Assembly (NCBI GenBank): GCA_008973525.1
Contig: WACJ01000552.1
Location: 248,001 to 312,000 of the forward strand
Length of the DNA: 64,000 nt
DNA from: Stenopsyche tienmushanensis
Taxonomy: Eukaryota > Arthropoda > Insecta > Trichoptera > Stenopsychidae
Direction of reading: 5' to 3'
In this document: positions 50,187-62,985 of the stretch, in pieces
Layout of the letters: each line of letters begins with the position of its first letter
Numbering within the stretch: position 1 is the stretch's first letter
Made by a program: the position numbers and the translations under genes
Notes under the pieces: model-generated
What the model was told of the DNA's origin: nothing
The model's database searches: none
The model's input: only the letters and a program-made list of their open reading frames with translations

Positions 50187-51854
50187 GTAAGTAAATATAA
50201 CCATTCTTTATTTATTTGATAAATTTGTAACATTATAAAGATGGTCCCTATATATAAATTATATGATCCGTAACACTATTTGTTTTTATATGACGACGCT
50301 TTTATAATTTTTCAACTTATTTTGTTTGCATCTTATGGACGCTTAACAGATTTATAATTTAAATATATTTATGTACTTGTAAGGTTATATTTATTAATTA
50401 ATGATGGTGTCATTTTGATGCTTTTTTTTATACAAACTTATGGTATATAATTTTGATAATACTTTGATTACATATGTAAATTTTGGAATATATTCTCCCT
50501 GGATAATATTAAATACAAGTTGTAACATTGCTTATAACTTTTATTTCTGCCATATGGATTTTTTTTAAAAATGTTTATTCGAAAATTATAAGCTTTTTAT
50601 TGATTAGATTGTAAAAAAATTATATATTTAATGCTCCTGAATTCTGTTCAACTTATGAAAATGTATGGAGTATATCTTTTATAGCTATTTAATATAGCAC
50701 ATTTCGAATAGATGCATATTTTATAGCATTGAAAATATTAAGCTGATTTTCGACATTGTGATGCCTTAATATATTCGCATAATGATACATTGTTATCACA
50801 CAATACATCGATTTATTACTTTTTATTGGGATAACAGGATTATATTCTTGTCATACTTAACTGGATGATACTGTTCCATTTCTTTTTTCCCACAAAATTC
50901 CAATTTTTTATAAATATTATGTTACAAATAATTTTTCTGTATTTTCACCCATACTTTTTTCGAATTGGAAAAGAGCCTGAGAGATTTCAAAGGGACTATA
51001 TATTGATCTTTGTTATTTGAAAACATTGCGCCTGAATATTTGTACTTGTTGACCTGCTTTAATTACGATTCGATTAACTACAATTGAACTTAAGTCTACT
51101 TATAAGACATAAGACACATCTGTAACATATATATCGGGACAAATACAAAATATGATATTGAGAAGGCAGCCTTTGACTGGACAAGGATGAAGTCAGATCA
51201 AAGTTTAAAGATGGATGTAATTAATAGCTCAAAATAACGAAGCTATGTATGGAGTTAATATAAAGCTTATAAATACTTTTTTTTAGCCTTTTATTATTTA
51301 TATTTCCGCCCCATTCATAATATCAAATTAAATTCCTTCCTTATAAAATGTAATCTGTCAAAAAATTACCCTCAAGGGAAATTTCTCTGTATGTAATTTT
51401 TTATTTTTATATTTCAAAAAAGGCTTCGTGCCTAACAATACCCATGTAATATATATGTCGTTTTTAGATAACTTATTCCACTAAATTGTGTTTTCAATTG
51501 TATTTATTTACGATTGGGGGTCAATTTGCATTAAAAAAACATACACAATTTATAAAAAATAATTAGAAAATACTGTTTTTCCTCGATGAATAAAAGGATC
51601 CTATGCAAAGTGAAAGGCAATTTTATTATTTACACATTTTATAGGTTTTATAAAAATATAAAATCATAAATTAATAGTAAATCTTATATAAATAATACAG
51701 TTATTTTTTTATAGACGTGTTTTATAAACATCAAAAATCACAATTGTACACAATTGTAATTACCAAATATTTCCATAGGGATTTAAACGCATTGTTGCAA
51801 ATCCTGTACGAGTTTTAAAAGTAGCATCGTTAATACTTTGTAAAATTATAGAAA

Positions 51855-53050
51855 GTTATTAGGGCGTATCACATAAAAGTTCGGAATTCGTAGTTGATAA
51901 TTAAAATGCCATAACTTTTACAAAATATAATTTATTTAATCAATATAATCCCCATTAGCTTTAATAGCCTTTTGTAAAAGAGAAACTAAATTACTTATTC
52001 CTTTTTTTTAAATCTTGTAATTTAAGGGACGTTTCTACCTTGTTGGGCCTAAAAGAGATCGATTTTTAACATTTTTTTATGTGAAAAGTATTAAATATAG
52101 AATATTGATATTTAGTGTGTTGACTAGGTGATCTTCTTTAAACATAAACATAATTTTTAAAGTTAGACAAAGTATGGTAGTAGGAGTAAGGGGCGCCACG
52201 TATGTCGGCGGGCGAGCGATGACATTCTTTACCACGGAAGTCCTAAGTCCTGGACAAGTCATTTGCAGAATAAAAATTAAACATATTTTTACTTTGTATA
52301 ATATCGTGTGTAGCATAGACTATAATTAGGAAGAAATATTAAAAAATAAAAAAAATAGTGAGCGATTGAAGAAAAATGTGTGTTTTTACCAACTTTTTTT
52401 GTAGTTTTTTGTTCATTGAAATAAAAAGGATGAATATTTTTCGATAATTGTAGTCTATACGATGAAGACGTTTATTATACATGTGTTTAGTCAAATTTCA
52501 TAAAGAATGCTCATCTAGGGCGTGTGGGAGCACTTCCATGAGCTTGGAAAAAGTTGTTTCTAAGAAAAACGCGTTTAAAGTTTCGCCTTTCCTTAGCTTC
52601 CCCTTGTCTATTATACTCTTATTTGTTCACCATTCAGCAAACATGAGCATTTTAAAGATACATTGAAAGCTTTGGCGTGGGTTGGGGGGAGATTCTTCGG
52701 CATTGAATCACTGTTCAAATATTTTTCTGTTATTGTATAAAATTCATTTTTCATCACAAGTAATGATGCGATTTTATCATTACAAAATATCACTTATGCA
52801 GCTTTTTAACATTTTCTATTGAAACAAGGTGACGAGAAATATAACAATAACACTAACACCTAACTCAAAAGCAAATGCTCCAACTATTAAATGTTTATTA
52901 GCTTCCACTATTTTTAAATTGTTCTTTCACAAATCGATCCTTCTCTGAAAGCTGTTAATATTTCCACCTGCTTTCGTTGCGCTGTGCGCCAATTTGAACT
53001 CATACAAAAAAGTAAGCGAAAAACCTTTTATTGACACCTACCTATTGAAA
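51855..53050 (-). mobile_element. degenerate mariner/Tc1-like element (minus)
   Basis: At its 3' end (low coordinates) minus-strand translation gives LVSLLQKAIKANGDYID and a stop, the usual C-terminus of mariner-like transposases. Next comes a terminal region reading, reversed, GAACTTTTATGTGATACGCC. Further up, APYSYYHTLSNFKNYV resembles the APSDYHLFRSLQNFL block that holds the third aspartate, with several frame changes. The opposite end near 53045, reversed, reads GGTGTCAATAAAAGG with only weak similarity to the first. The distance of about 1.2 kb fits a full-length but decayed element. The boundaries and middle are uncertain. Confidence 0.5.
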
Positions 53051-56000
53051 AGCAATAATGACTCTGTATTTAAAGAAAATTCAAGATTACAGTACTTTTT
53101 CAATTTCAAATAGTCGAACTTGTAAAATATTGCACAGAACTTTTCTCAATAACTGTCGATCTTTGATCAATTGAAATTCCGAATCTTCATGTGTAACTAT
53201 GTGATATCCATAACACAACTTTTGGGATTTCGCTCTTTTCCCCAAGACTGGTAATATATTTATTCCAGTCGATACTCGAATTGAATTTCAACGAAAAATA
53301 ATAAATCAACCCTTTAGAATATTAGCATTCAATACTGTTTGTCGATCTTCAACACGTAGCGTGTGTCTCATAGTCACAAATTTCGTACGAGATTTCGGCG
53401 CACGTATACGTCTTTATGGCGCGTTCGCGTGTCGCCCCCCTGAAATAATTATCCGAATTTATTTTTTTGCTAATTGCCTGCATACTTTTGGCACGTCGAT
53501 TCCACTCCGAAATATAGTAATTATTATAACGCCCATCTCTACTCCCTTTTGTCACGCGAGATTGTTTTTCATTGTCGGATTACTACGATGCTTTTTTCCA
53601 CCCTTGTTGTTTTAGAGCGCAACGTTCAACACAAGGATTAAAAATTGGCTTGTGACATGGCATAAAAAGTGGATAAAAAACAGCATTTACTACAGGCTTA
53701 CAACCAGGTGGAAGACTTCAAAAAAAAAAAAAAAACAATTTTGCAGCATACTAAAAAATCTTAAACAGGAACTATACATCTGAAGAATGCACTATGTATT
53801 CAAATTGACTTTAAAATAATTTCTCCATATAAAATCATATGACGTTTTCCATTTCGGTATAGCAAGGGAATTTTAGAGAGCTTTTAGAAATGTTTAAATG
53901 GCTGTGGTAAAAGTGCATTAACATACTTATTTATTTTATGAATTTCATAGAGGCAAAAATGAGATCATTGCAACCAAATAAATGGAGATATATGTAAAGT
54001 TTTAACACATACGTAACGAGTTTTTCTATGCATTTGGTGAGACTGGAAGGGGGTAGTTGAAACGAAGCAAGCAAGGTGAAACGATCATTTATGAACCGTT
54101 CTCATTGTCAATACGTGATCTTTGCATTTGGTTTCTTCTATTTTATCTATCTTTTTTACAGTAAATTTGCTCTATATATGAGCCAATATATCTTCTTATG
54201 AAAGCTCAAGTATTCGAGGATCCCTTTTTGTTTCACTCTTTTTCACATATTTTTTAAATTCCAACGACAGTTTACGTTATTTATTACGTTTTTTTCCATT
54301 GCTATATATTTTTGTTTTCCATTCAACTCGTTTTTGCTGTCGTCGTAATCTACCCCTTAAATGTAGCGCGGTTTGCATGAAAGCCCTCGTCTGCAGCCTC
54401 GTTCGATCCATTGTTTGTCGTCCGGCAGCGATCGGAAACAGTTAGAGCTTTCAAAGTTTTGAAAACTTTGCACGCGAAAAAAATAAATGTACACGCTTTT
54501 AAAACCGATCCTCCCCTCGCTGTCGTCTCAACTTTTATCCATATATCAAAAATTGCCCGAAGCGCCTGAGCTTCGCGAAATTGAAGGCATTTTGATGTTA
54601 TCCATCTTCGGCATCCGTTTTCACTCTTTGAACTACCATTATATTCTTATTGAATCAATTTTTAACGTAAATATCTTTGGATGCATCATCATCATATATA
54701 TATATATATACATAGATTTATTAAAGTCAAACATATCCATCTATGTACAGACAGACATACATATTTTTTGCAACTCGCCATAATACAAACTTTGGAAATT
54801 TGCCAATGCTTATGAATATATTAAATATGCATTTGAAATTGTTTTAGCATAAATTCAACATTGCGATTTTTATTTTAAAATAAAATATAATCGTCTACAT
54901 ATTTGACCGAATCTCTTATCATTAAACTCACATGTTTATATCCATACTCTTTTTATGTGTGCAGTACGATCATATTATCTGTATGAATATATATTTACCT
55001 ATTGGCTACGGTTTTTGCAATATTTATTTTTAGAAGTAAATCTTATCATCAAAGTTGAAAACATACACATTTTATCGCATTGTTACAATACTAATACAGA
55101 GCACAATGGCGTCCAAAGTACGCCACAGGAACACAGCATTGGGTATATCGTACATTTATCATGATATATATTCTATGAAATATAAAAATAGCATCGTCTC
55201 TGAAGGGTTAAATGCATAGCATTTGATACTATAAAATATTTATATTTGTTTGTCTTATATATGTTGTTAGCAAAAGCGTCTCGAAACAGCTTTATTTGTC
55301 TACATTGCGAGGGTTCTTCACAATGGGTTGTCGCTGAATATATATACGACTCCTTTATATTTTATGAAAGCATAGTAAAATGTCGAAAACCGTCCGTTTC
55401 TCTCTCCTCATTCACTCCTCTCGATTGCTGTACATTTACCGCCCATCTTTATCACTTCCTTTTACTTTACAAGTGTTTACCAACAGCGGAGTTTATGCAA
55501 AAATGTGGTGAAACCTGCTTTTGGCGGTGGTGTTGCCTATGCTCTCTCCCTTCCGGTTTATACCGGACATCAAGCGTATTTCCATCGTAACATGTTTATT
55601 ACGACGAGATTTTTCCCTTAATTTTATGGCGGCCATAGGAGCTTTATGAAAATATTTGATCGCATACTACATCGGCTATATACTAGGATGTATTTCGCTT
55701 AATTTTAAAGCAGCGAAATGGGATAATCTGACGTATATTTAAGTTCATAACCACCTTTTGAATCTTAGTTTGAAGCAGTAGTTCAAATATTGACTCCAAA
55801 TGAATCTTCAATGATTAATTTCATTGCTTGAATTAACAATCTTCAAAGACTTATACATTATACGTCTTTGAAGATGGCTCATTTACTACATTTTTCTAAG
55901 AATCTTTTGGTATGCTATTCAAGATATTCCAAGATTTCATAAATTCAACCATATGTTAAAACTTTACGGATATTTATCAGTTTCTTTGCCTTTTAGAACG

Positions 56001-56069
56001 ACCCATAAAATCTCTGAATAAATATTGGAATCATGGATTTGTTCATGGGTTCTTGTTTGTAAACGTTTT

Positions 56070-56280
56070 GCTTCAAATCCAACTTCTTTGTGGGAGTTGA
56101 AATGAAATGTAAAATTTTCAAACGATCATCTCAATCAAGATTTATCCGAACTTTTTGATTCTGAGGTATTTCCATTTATGAGCGACTGATTTGCTATCAA
56201 AATTATATCATTTGAAAGATCCTTGTCTATTTAAAAAGTATTTTAAAATAATCTTCATCATATTAATACTTAATTACATG
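56070..56280 (+). repeat. SINE-like repeat copy (diverged)
   Basis: Box B-like GCTTCAAATCC (56070), core CAATCAAGATTTATCCGAAC followed by TTTTTGATTCTGAGG (56135-56168), then a tail containing TTATATCATTTGAAAGAT. Same order as the other copies. Confidence 0.4.
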
Positions 56281-56648
56281 CGCAATGGGAAAATATTGCT
56301 CACAGATCTTCTCCCATATAAAAATTCTTATTCAAATGAACTTATTAAAAATCCATAGAAAAATCTTCAGTGATCGTCCTCGTCTAATAACGGATAATAA
56401 AATTTTAAGAATGAGAAATATTCTACTGAGTTGGATTCAAACCTAGGCGAATGACAGTTTTACTATACACTTGGGTCTGTTTTTAAGCTGAATATTTTTT
56501 AATGCGATTTTGAAGTTATGCTGGTTTTCAAAAAGTAATGGAACCAAACCCTCATTTTTCTATAGAGAACAAACCTTTTTTTAAGCGAATAGGCATAAAA
56601 AAGTCACGATCTGCGTAAAAAATGAATGGTTAAATTGAAGTGCAAAGT

Positions 56649-57035
56649 TTAACCCTTTGAGCAATGAGCTAATTTAAAATCATGATAAACTTAGATCCTA
56701 TATTTGTATAGTCCGCCACTTATCATCCGTAAAAATCCACTCATCTGTCAGGACCGTCGCAGCGTGTATAAAACTTGTATTTAAATAAATAAACACTATC
56801 AATAGCACATAATATTCGGTAATTTCTTTGCTTAAACATAAGAATTACACTTGAAATCGATTAATTATATCATTATTGGTGGATACATTTGGGTTAACGA
56901 TCTATACAATCGTACGATGTATGCAATATACTCTCTCCGTCTATGTTTCTCTCCGAATTTAACGTGCAAGATATTCTCTATTTGAATCATTGTAATTCAA
57001 ACACAACTCTGTGTCTTGCCTTTTTAAGGGGTTAA
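56649..57035 (+). mobile_element. piggyBac-type MITE, full copy
   Basis: Bounded by TTAA followed by CCCTTTGAGC on the left and AAGGGG followed by TTAA on the right. This is the TTAA target duplication and CCC terminus that mark the piggyBac superfamily. It is 387 bases and non-coding. Shared internal blocks with the copies at 23146 and 59850 include GTCCGCCACTTATCATCCGT, CGTCGCAGCGTGTAT and CACATAATATTCGGT. No transposase remains. Confidence 0.7.
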
Positions 57036-57118
57036 TCAGCGATTACATTTTTAAAAAGACGATTTCAACACAGAAGGATAACGAATGAATGTATGCCGAT
57101 TAGACTGCAAAATAGACT

Positions 57119-57197
57119 TTAACCCTTTAACTGCCAGAGCGTAATGAGCGCGTACAAATGCGACTCGCCGGTGAGTCGTTGGCATTTAAAAGGTTAA
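57119..57197. mobile_element. 79-bp TTAA-flanked MITE with hairpin
   Basis: Left end TTAACCCTTTAACTGCCA, right end (reversed) TTAACCTTTTAAATGCCA, 15 of 18 matching, with TTAA at both extremes. The centre holds CGACTCGCCGGTGAGTCG (57161-57178), a self-complementary hairpin. Related by its ends to the longer piggyBac-type MITE 84 bases upstream. Confidence 0.65.
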
Positions 57198-58574
57198 TAA
57201 AGCAATTCTAAGATAAATATGTATTGTTTTTATTTATATGATTTTTTATAAACTTTTTTATGCGATTTTTAGTACATTCTACCACAATAATTTGAAGTTA
57301 TGCTGTTTTTAAAAATAATGGAACCTATCGCTTGGTTTTCTATGTAGTTCAGGTCTTTTTTATGCGATTTTTTATATTTGACTCCCCGTGGAACGTATCT
57401 ATCGCATAAAAACAGACCCAATGTTCATTCCTTATTTTGGATTTTTATAAAAGAAAATAGAATAATAGTTTTTTATTCAATAAGTTTTAATAAAAAAATA
57501 ATACAAAATGTGAAATTAGTACGAAATTCTCCACATAAAACTAGTACAATCTTGTGTGATTAATTTAATTTAATAATACGCGACATTTATTAGATTACCA
57601 GATCGAATACGAGTTTCAAGTTTAAATCATGATCTGATTGTATTTATTCATCATTTTTCCCCATATCCGAATTTGAATCAAATATAATTTCTCTTTCGAT
57701 GTTATGTGTTTGATTGATTGAAAGAATTAACAGCTTTTCATCATGATTCGCAGGATCCTGACAGTCAATTGATTTTTTGTACATTAATTGCATGGATGGT
57801 ACGTTTTGTAAATTATGATACAAGGATGGGAGCACAATAGCGCTAATGAAGAAAGAATCTGTTCTCGTTTGTGTTCCATCGTTTTGGGTATATTTTGTTC
57901 TTGCTTCATACATAAGGGCTTATTTGGCATAATGAGGATTTTTCTTTGTATCATTTCGATGTTCTTATTATTTTTATTTCAGCGCTTCACGGTCGTATAT
58001 ATTGTTGGGTATTGATTCATTTGTGTCTTTTTCGCAGCCTTCCGAGTCGTACAAATTGCGAGCCTCAGTTACAAAGGCAACGAGGTCCCATTGTTACCGA
58101 AATACACACTAACATGAAACATGAAAACTTATATTATTTATTCATTGTAAGTGGGCTTTTCCACAATTTCACCGAGATGGTATCTCTCTCGGGGTCGCAA
58201 ATGTCATTTTACAAATTCTGGTCGATTGTAACTTTGAGTCTTCGCTTGTACAATAATGGTTCGTTCCTTTTGAGATTTTACGAAGAAGTATTTTTCGAAC
58301 GGCAATATTGGAAGATACCATTTACGTGACTATTGTCAATTTTCTTCATGTTGCTTATTTATGTGCTTATTTAAAAGAAGGAAACCATTTTTTGCGATAC
58401 GATTTGTATTTTATTCGGTATAAATAAAACACTTGCCGGGTATAAAAACAAATACGAAAGGTTGATGTTTGCTTTGGGGATTATTGCGTTAAGTCTTCTT
58501 TACAGCTGTGGCTTTTGAATTCTGAATTTTTTTTCATGCTATAACTGGAAAAGGCTGATAACCGAAAAAAGGTT

Positions 58575-58841
58575 TTAATTATACGTGACCTTTAAAACGC
58601 TTTTGAACTTATGCCTTGCCATTTTTAAACAGGGAATCCGACATGTCATCCTCTTCAAAATTTCTTCAGCTTCCATAAAATAATTTTGGCAGTAACCCTT
58701 GATATTAGAACATACATAGAGTTGGAAGAGTTCGTGCATAAACGACTGCATCGACATGTTGAAACCTTGCCAGCTCGCTGGTTCTGCTAACATGCTCGTA
58801 TTCCTCGTAGATAACATTAAGATGTTCCGCACGGGCGTCAA
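58575..58841 (-). other. unrecognised open frame in oaf intron
   Basis: Minus-strand frame of 88 codons containing RNILMLSTRNTSMLAEPASW and later YFMEAEEILKRMTCRIPCLK. Composition looks protein-like, but no family is recognised and no splice signal or ATG context supports it. Probably chance or a decayed element. Confidence 0.2.
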
Positions 58842-59849
58842 TACTTCCTTCCCTTCTTGACGTTTATTGACTTTCCTCAGGATGCCTCCCTGTTAAGGGG
58901 AACATTCTGGATGGTGGAATATTTTATACATCAAATATATTTTCATACCCGAAAGCACTCTCGTCGTACGCCTAGGGTTGACTGCTAAATAAAGAATCGA
59001 TTACCATCGTGTCCTGTTGACAGATCTCATCCGATGCGAAGAAGATTCGGCAAATTCAAATAAAAGCAATTTTCGACTGTAACGTAAATTCTATTTATTC
59101 GAAAATACATATATTTCTTATATATAAATATTTACTTCTATCTAAATATTTTTCAAATTACTTTATTCTTTTTCGTTACGTTTGAAGGATTTTTTTAATT
59201 GAAATAAAATTCGCTCATCCTTTAATTCACATTATAGATATATCCCACGATAAACCGCAAAAATAAATGCGTGACGCTTTCGCACGATAGAAATTAAACT
59301 TTTTAGCTTGTAGGAAAATTTAATTTTATGCATTTATTATTGCTTTTTTAAATTTGTTAATGGAAATATTTAGCGAAAATATTAAGATGTGTTTGTGTAA
59401 TATACAATAAAATAGGCGCGCTAATAACGTAGTAGTTGTTTTATACTACATATATAAATACATACACAGTGGAGGCAGCTCGGCGCATGCGCGTAGTGTG
59501 TCTATGTATTTGGCAGAAACAGACACACTACAAACGATTATCCCTCTCTTTCCGGCCAAATGCCGCTTGGAGTTTCATTTTACGTGACGTTCAAGTCACT
59601 TTGCTCTACTGTGCTTATAAAACTTCACTTCAAAAATATATGAAACACAAAAGGGTAAATACAACATTTTTGGTAACATTTAAAGGACGTCTTGCATCAT
59701 TGATAAAATTTAAAGCATAACTTTGAAATCGCACAAAAAAAGTTGCACAAAAAGAGGTTTGAGTGTACTTACGTTAATATGAATGTACATTTGGTCACAT
59801 TATTTTTAAGTTGAAATTTTATACAACAAAGATGATTTTTAATTTCACC

Positions 59850-60112
59850 TTAACCCTTTGAGTAGTGAACTAATTTAAAATCATCATTAACGTAGATGCT
59901 ATATTTGTATGTCCGCCACTTATCATCCGTAAAAATCCACTTAACTGTCAGAACCGTCGCAGCGTGTATGAAACTTAAACTTTAAATAAATTAACCCTAT
60001 CAATAGCACATAATATTCGGTCATTTCTTTGCGTAAACATACAAATTACACTTGAAATCGATTCATTATATCATTCACATATCATTATTAGTCGATAAAT
60101 TTGGCTTAACGA
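59850..60112 (+). mobile_element. piggyBac-type MITE, truncated copy
   Basis: Begins TTAACCCTTTGAGTAGTGAA and follows the 56649 copy closely (GTCCGCCACTTATCATCCGT, CGTCGCAGCGTGTAT, CACATAATATTCGGT). It stops after TTTGGCTTAACGA near 60112, where a mariner remnant begins. The second end is missing. Confidence 0.7.
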
Positions 60113-60420
60113 GATCCCAAATGGAATGCTTTAAATGCATATGATAATTTAAAGGCGCCGCCATGTCGAATGAATACGGAGGATTTGCTAAAACTTCCCT
60201 ATTTAATTCCTATAATTTATTCCTGGATGCTCTTGCGGTATGGGGACGTGCATTGATCAAGTAAGCCCCTGTTTTAATACGAATAATAAGGAATTGCATA
60301 TATTCATATGATGTTCTTTGTCGGTCGTGCATAATTCATATGGTGTTAAAACACTCATTCTGCTCATTTGGCAATAAGCTTTAAATGGGTTTCAAGTTTC
60401 TGTAATAAGTCTAAGATGAT
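60113..60420 (-). mobile_element. mariner remnant (minus), adjacent to the truncated MITE
   Basis: Minus-strand translation gives NARPHTARASRNKL, then REVLANPPYSFDMAAPLNYH: the second-aspartate region and the PPYSPDLAPSDYH block of a mariner transposase, with the aspartate of LLHDNARPHTA replaced. Upstream fragments (TPYELCTTDKEHHMNICNSL in another frame, near 60300-60360) resemble the N-terminal half, so the middle is deleted. Broken and incomplete. Confidence 0.6.
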
Positions 60421-61209
60421 CGAGCTTAGAACTTATTCAAATAGTAATACATATGTGTAAGTCATTATCGAAATTAGAGATTTTTCCCGATTTGTATGTA
60501 ACTTTTAATATTCTATTTCCTGACTTTATGGAAAATACAGGGGTATATTTTATTCATCATATATTATTTGTTCTGAATGCCAAATTAGCAATTATAAAAG
60601 TAATTCGTTTTTCGTCCAATTCCATATTGAAATAAATATTTAATGAAATACTTTGTGTATTGGTTTTTATTGTACAGTTTCGTTTGAAACTATTGTAAGC
60701 TTAATAAATAATGCGCAACATACATATTTGTTGTACGACTTCAAATTATTTAATTATTTGCTTGGGTAAAAACTGTTTTTACATCACTATTAATTATTTT
60801 TGTTAAAAATACTTTTTATTGAGTTTACTCTATTACTTATGATTTTTTTGTAGATGAGCAAAAATACCGTGATGTATTAAGATTTGGTTTTGCATTGGTT
60901 TAGGAAATGTGTCGAATTAATTAATATAAAATCCAAAGGAAATTGATTTATTTATTAATCACAAAACACCTTCAATATCGAGCATATGACGAAAACGTAT
61001 TGATATTGTATTTATTGGACAATTCAATTTTCTGTGTTGTATACAACTATAGTATAAAATTATTCCTTATTCATGTTAATGTGCCATATTCGTTTTCGGA
61101 TGTAGGCAATATTTATAGGAAAATTTCTAGGAATAAAGGAATTTCATATGATGATTTTCCATCGTCTTTTATTATAAATATGGGTTTACGCGACTATATC
61201 CCTAAAGTA

Positions 61210-62060
61210 AATGTACTGTGACTATAACGGGCTGTGGTTTTTTGTTTTTTAAGGGTTGGCCATACTGAGTGATAGAAGGGAATCTTCTGACAAAGCGAGC
61301 ATATCGGGAACATGGTAGTGCATAAATTCACGTTGTAGTGTCCAGTTGCGTGAAAGATGTCGGTAAGAAATCCCGCCAAGTGCGAGAGGGTCAATTGCAC
61401 CCGCGAGTTTCTTTAGCGACTTCAATTGCAAGGTGAGGATTCTCTGATCTCTATTGTGACTGGAGATAAAAATTGGGTGGTTCAATAGACAGTCGTCACA
61501 GTGGTATCACATCATTTCACCTTCTGCCCAAAAATTCAAAACCACAATTTAGGGCAAAGAAAATCATGGCCTCAGTGTTTTGGGACCGAAAAGACATAAT
61601 TTTGGTCAAATTTTTTGCCTTAGTGAGATATTGTGAGATCCTTAAAATACGCAAAAGAAGCATTCAAAACAAAAGGAAGGGTATCCTGACGAGAGGAGTG
61701 TGCTTGTTGTACGACAACGCCTATCTTCATACAGCCTTAGCCAGCAAGGTGCTCTTGGACTTATTTGGTTGGGATATTTTGAACCACCCCCCGTATTTCC
61801 CTGACTTTGCGCCTTCAGATTATCATCTTTTCCCCTTTCTGAAAGAACACATGGGTGGAATTAAATTTTCAACCGACGAGCAGGTGCAGAAAGAGGTTCT
61901 GAAGTGGGGGAAGGAGCTGGCGGGAGAGTTCTTCGAGGAGGGTATAAAGTAGCTTGTGCCATTGAACGGGATGGCGATTATGTTGAAAAATAATTATCAA
62001 GCGTATCAACAATGTTCTGTTCCAAAAATATAAAAAATTAGTACACTTACTTTCGGGATA
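61210..62060 (+). mobile_element. mariner element remnant with transposase pseudogene
   Basis: Plus-strand transposase in two frames. The first ends KCERVNCTREFL (stop) RLQLQGEDSL, SIVTGDKNWVVQ and a stop (to about 61488). The second (61489-61952) reads AKKIMASVFWDRKDIILVKF, NKRKGILTRGVCLLYDNAYL, HTALASK, DILNHPPYFPDFAPSDYHLF and ends EFFEEGIK, followed after a stop by LVPLNGMAIMLKNN. The three catalytic aspartates of the DD34D type (GDK, YDN, PSD) are all visible, but stops and a frameshift break the gene. The inverted ends were not located. Confidence 0.85.
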
Positions 62061-62985
62061 TTTCTCGTATTTGTATAAGATATTTAAATAGAATTATTGA
62101 AAAAAATAGTTAATCATAAGCGGATCTGATCAACGTTTTTATTCGCCTATTTATTTTTTAGAAGCACAATATCAAGGTAAACCTCGATCAAGGCAATCGA
62201 TGTTAAATTTGAAAGTTTCCAATTTTCAAAGTTTGTTGGTACTGTTATAACACGAAACTTAATACAGAACGTCCGGAATTAACCCATTATATCCACTTTC
62301 GGTATATATAGTAAATATCCCACATAGATTTAGTAGCGTAAAACCCGTTTCTGTCCTTATAAAAAGTATACCAAGATAACACAAGCTGTATTGCTTGTAC
62401 TATATGATACGTCACGGTTGTGCTTTGGTACAGGCATTTTATGCATACAATGAGATAAATACGAACCGGATGAACTGAATGATATATGTGGGAACGTGAT
62501 GAAAAATATTTGTATTCAATATTTTTTTAAATTCTTTATATAAAATAATACTCTTTCGCGATGCAAATATTCACTTTGACTTGACTGTTGATAAATTTTG
62601 AACGGAGGTTTTTTCAAAGTAATTTGAGCTTTCTATTTTTCTTTCAGCGTTGAATTATTCACCATATCAAGATATTCCAAGTCTGACATTAAAATATTAT
62701 TGTTGTTATTATAGAAAATTGTCCTTTAGACTTATTTATTTATGAAAACCCAACCTAATATGCTTTGCCATTTATAATACAGAAATTTAATTGTAGAACC
62801 CGGAGCATTCCCACAGATGCACTATTAATATAAGACAGTACAGTTAAGAAATACGGCCACAAACAGTCTGCAATTCCTATTCTAGAAAAAATGATATACT
62901 TATGTAGACTATCAATTATATTGAAAATTAGATAAAATATTGAGCGATGCAACAATTATATTTTTAGATTCTAACAAAACTATAC

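Larger units (their letters stand above)
56471..57421. mobile_element. terminal-inverted-repeat element hosting two nested MITEs
   Basis: The ends are TTGGGTCTGTTTTTAAGC (56471) and its complement (TTGGGTCTGTTTTTATGC reading inward from 57421), 18 bases with one mismatch. Inside, a sub-terminal block TTGAAGTTATGCTG followed by an AATGGAACC motif occurs twice in direct orientation (56510 and 57292), with repeated ATGCGATTTTT motifs. Two TTAA-CCC MITEs (56649-57035 and 57119-57197) sit within it. No coding region. Superfamily unknown. Confidence 0.6.

Noticed and set aside
53590..53735. Possible retrocopy marked by a 16-A run and a short minus-strand frame
   Set aside because: The frame resembles no known protein and no target-site duplication was seen; treated as a homopolymer.
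54694..54710. AT microsatellite as a feature of interest
   Set aside because: Ordinary short tandem repeat in AT-rich DNA.
57946..58329. 127-codon plus frame in the oaf intron as the missing oaf exon
   Set aside because: It does not contain the conserved Oaf segment expected after LIDFxN and has no suitable acceptor context.
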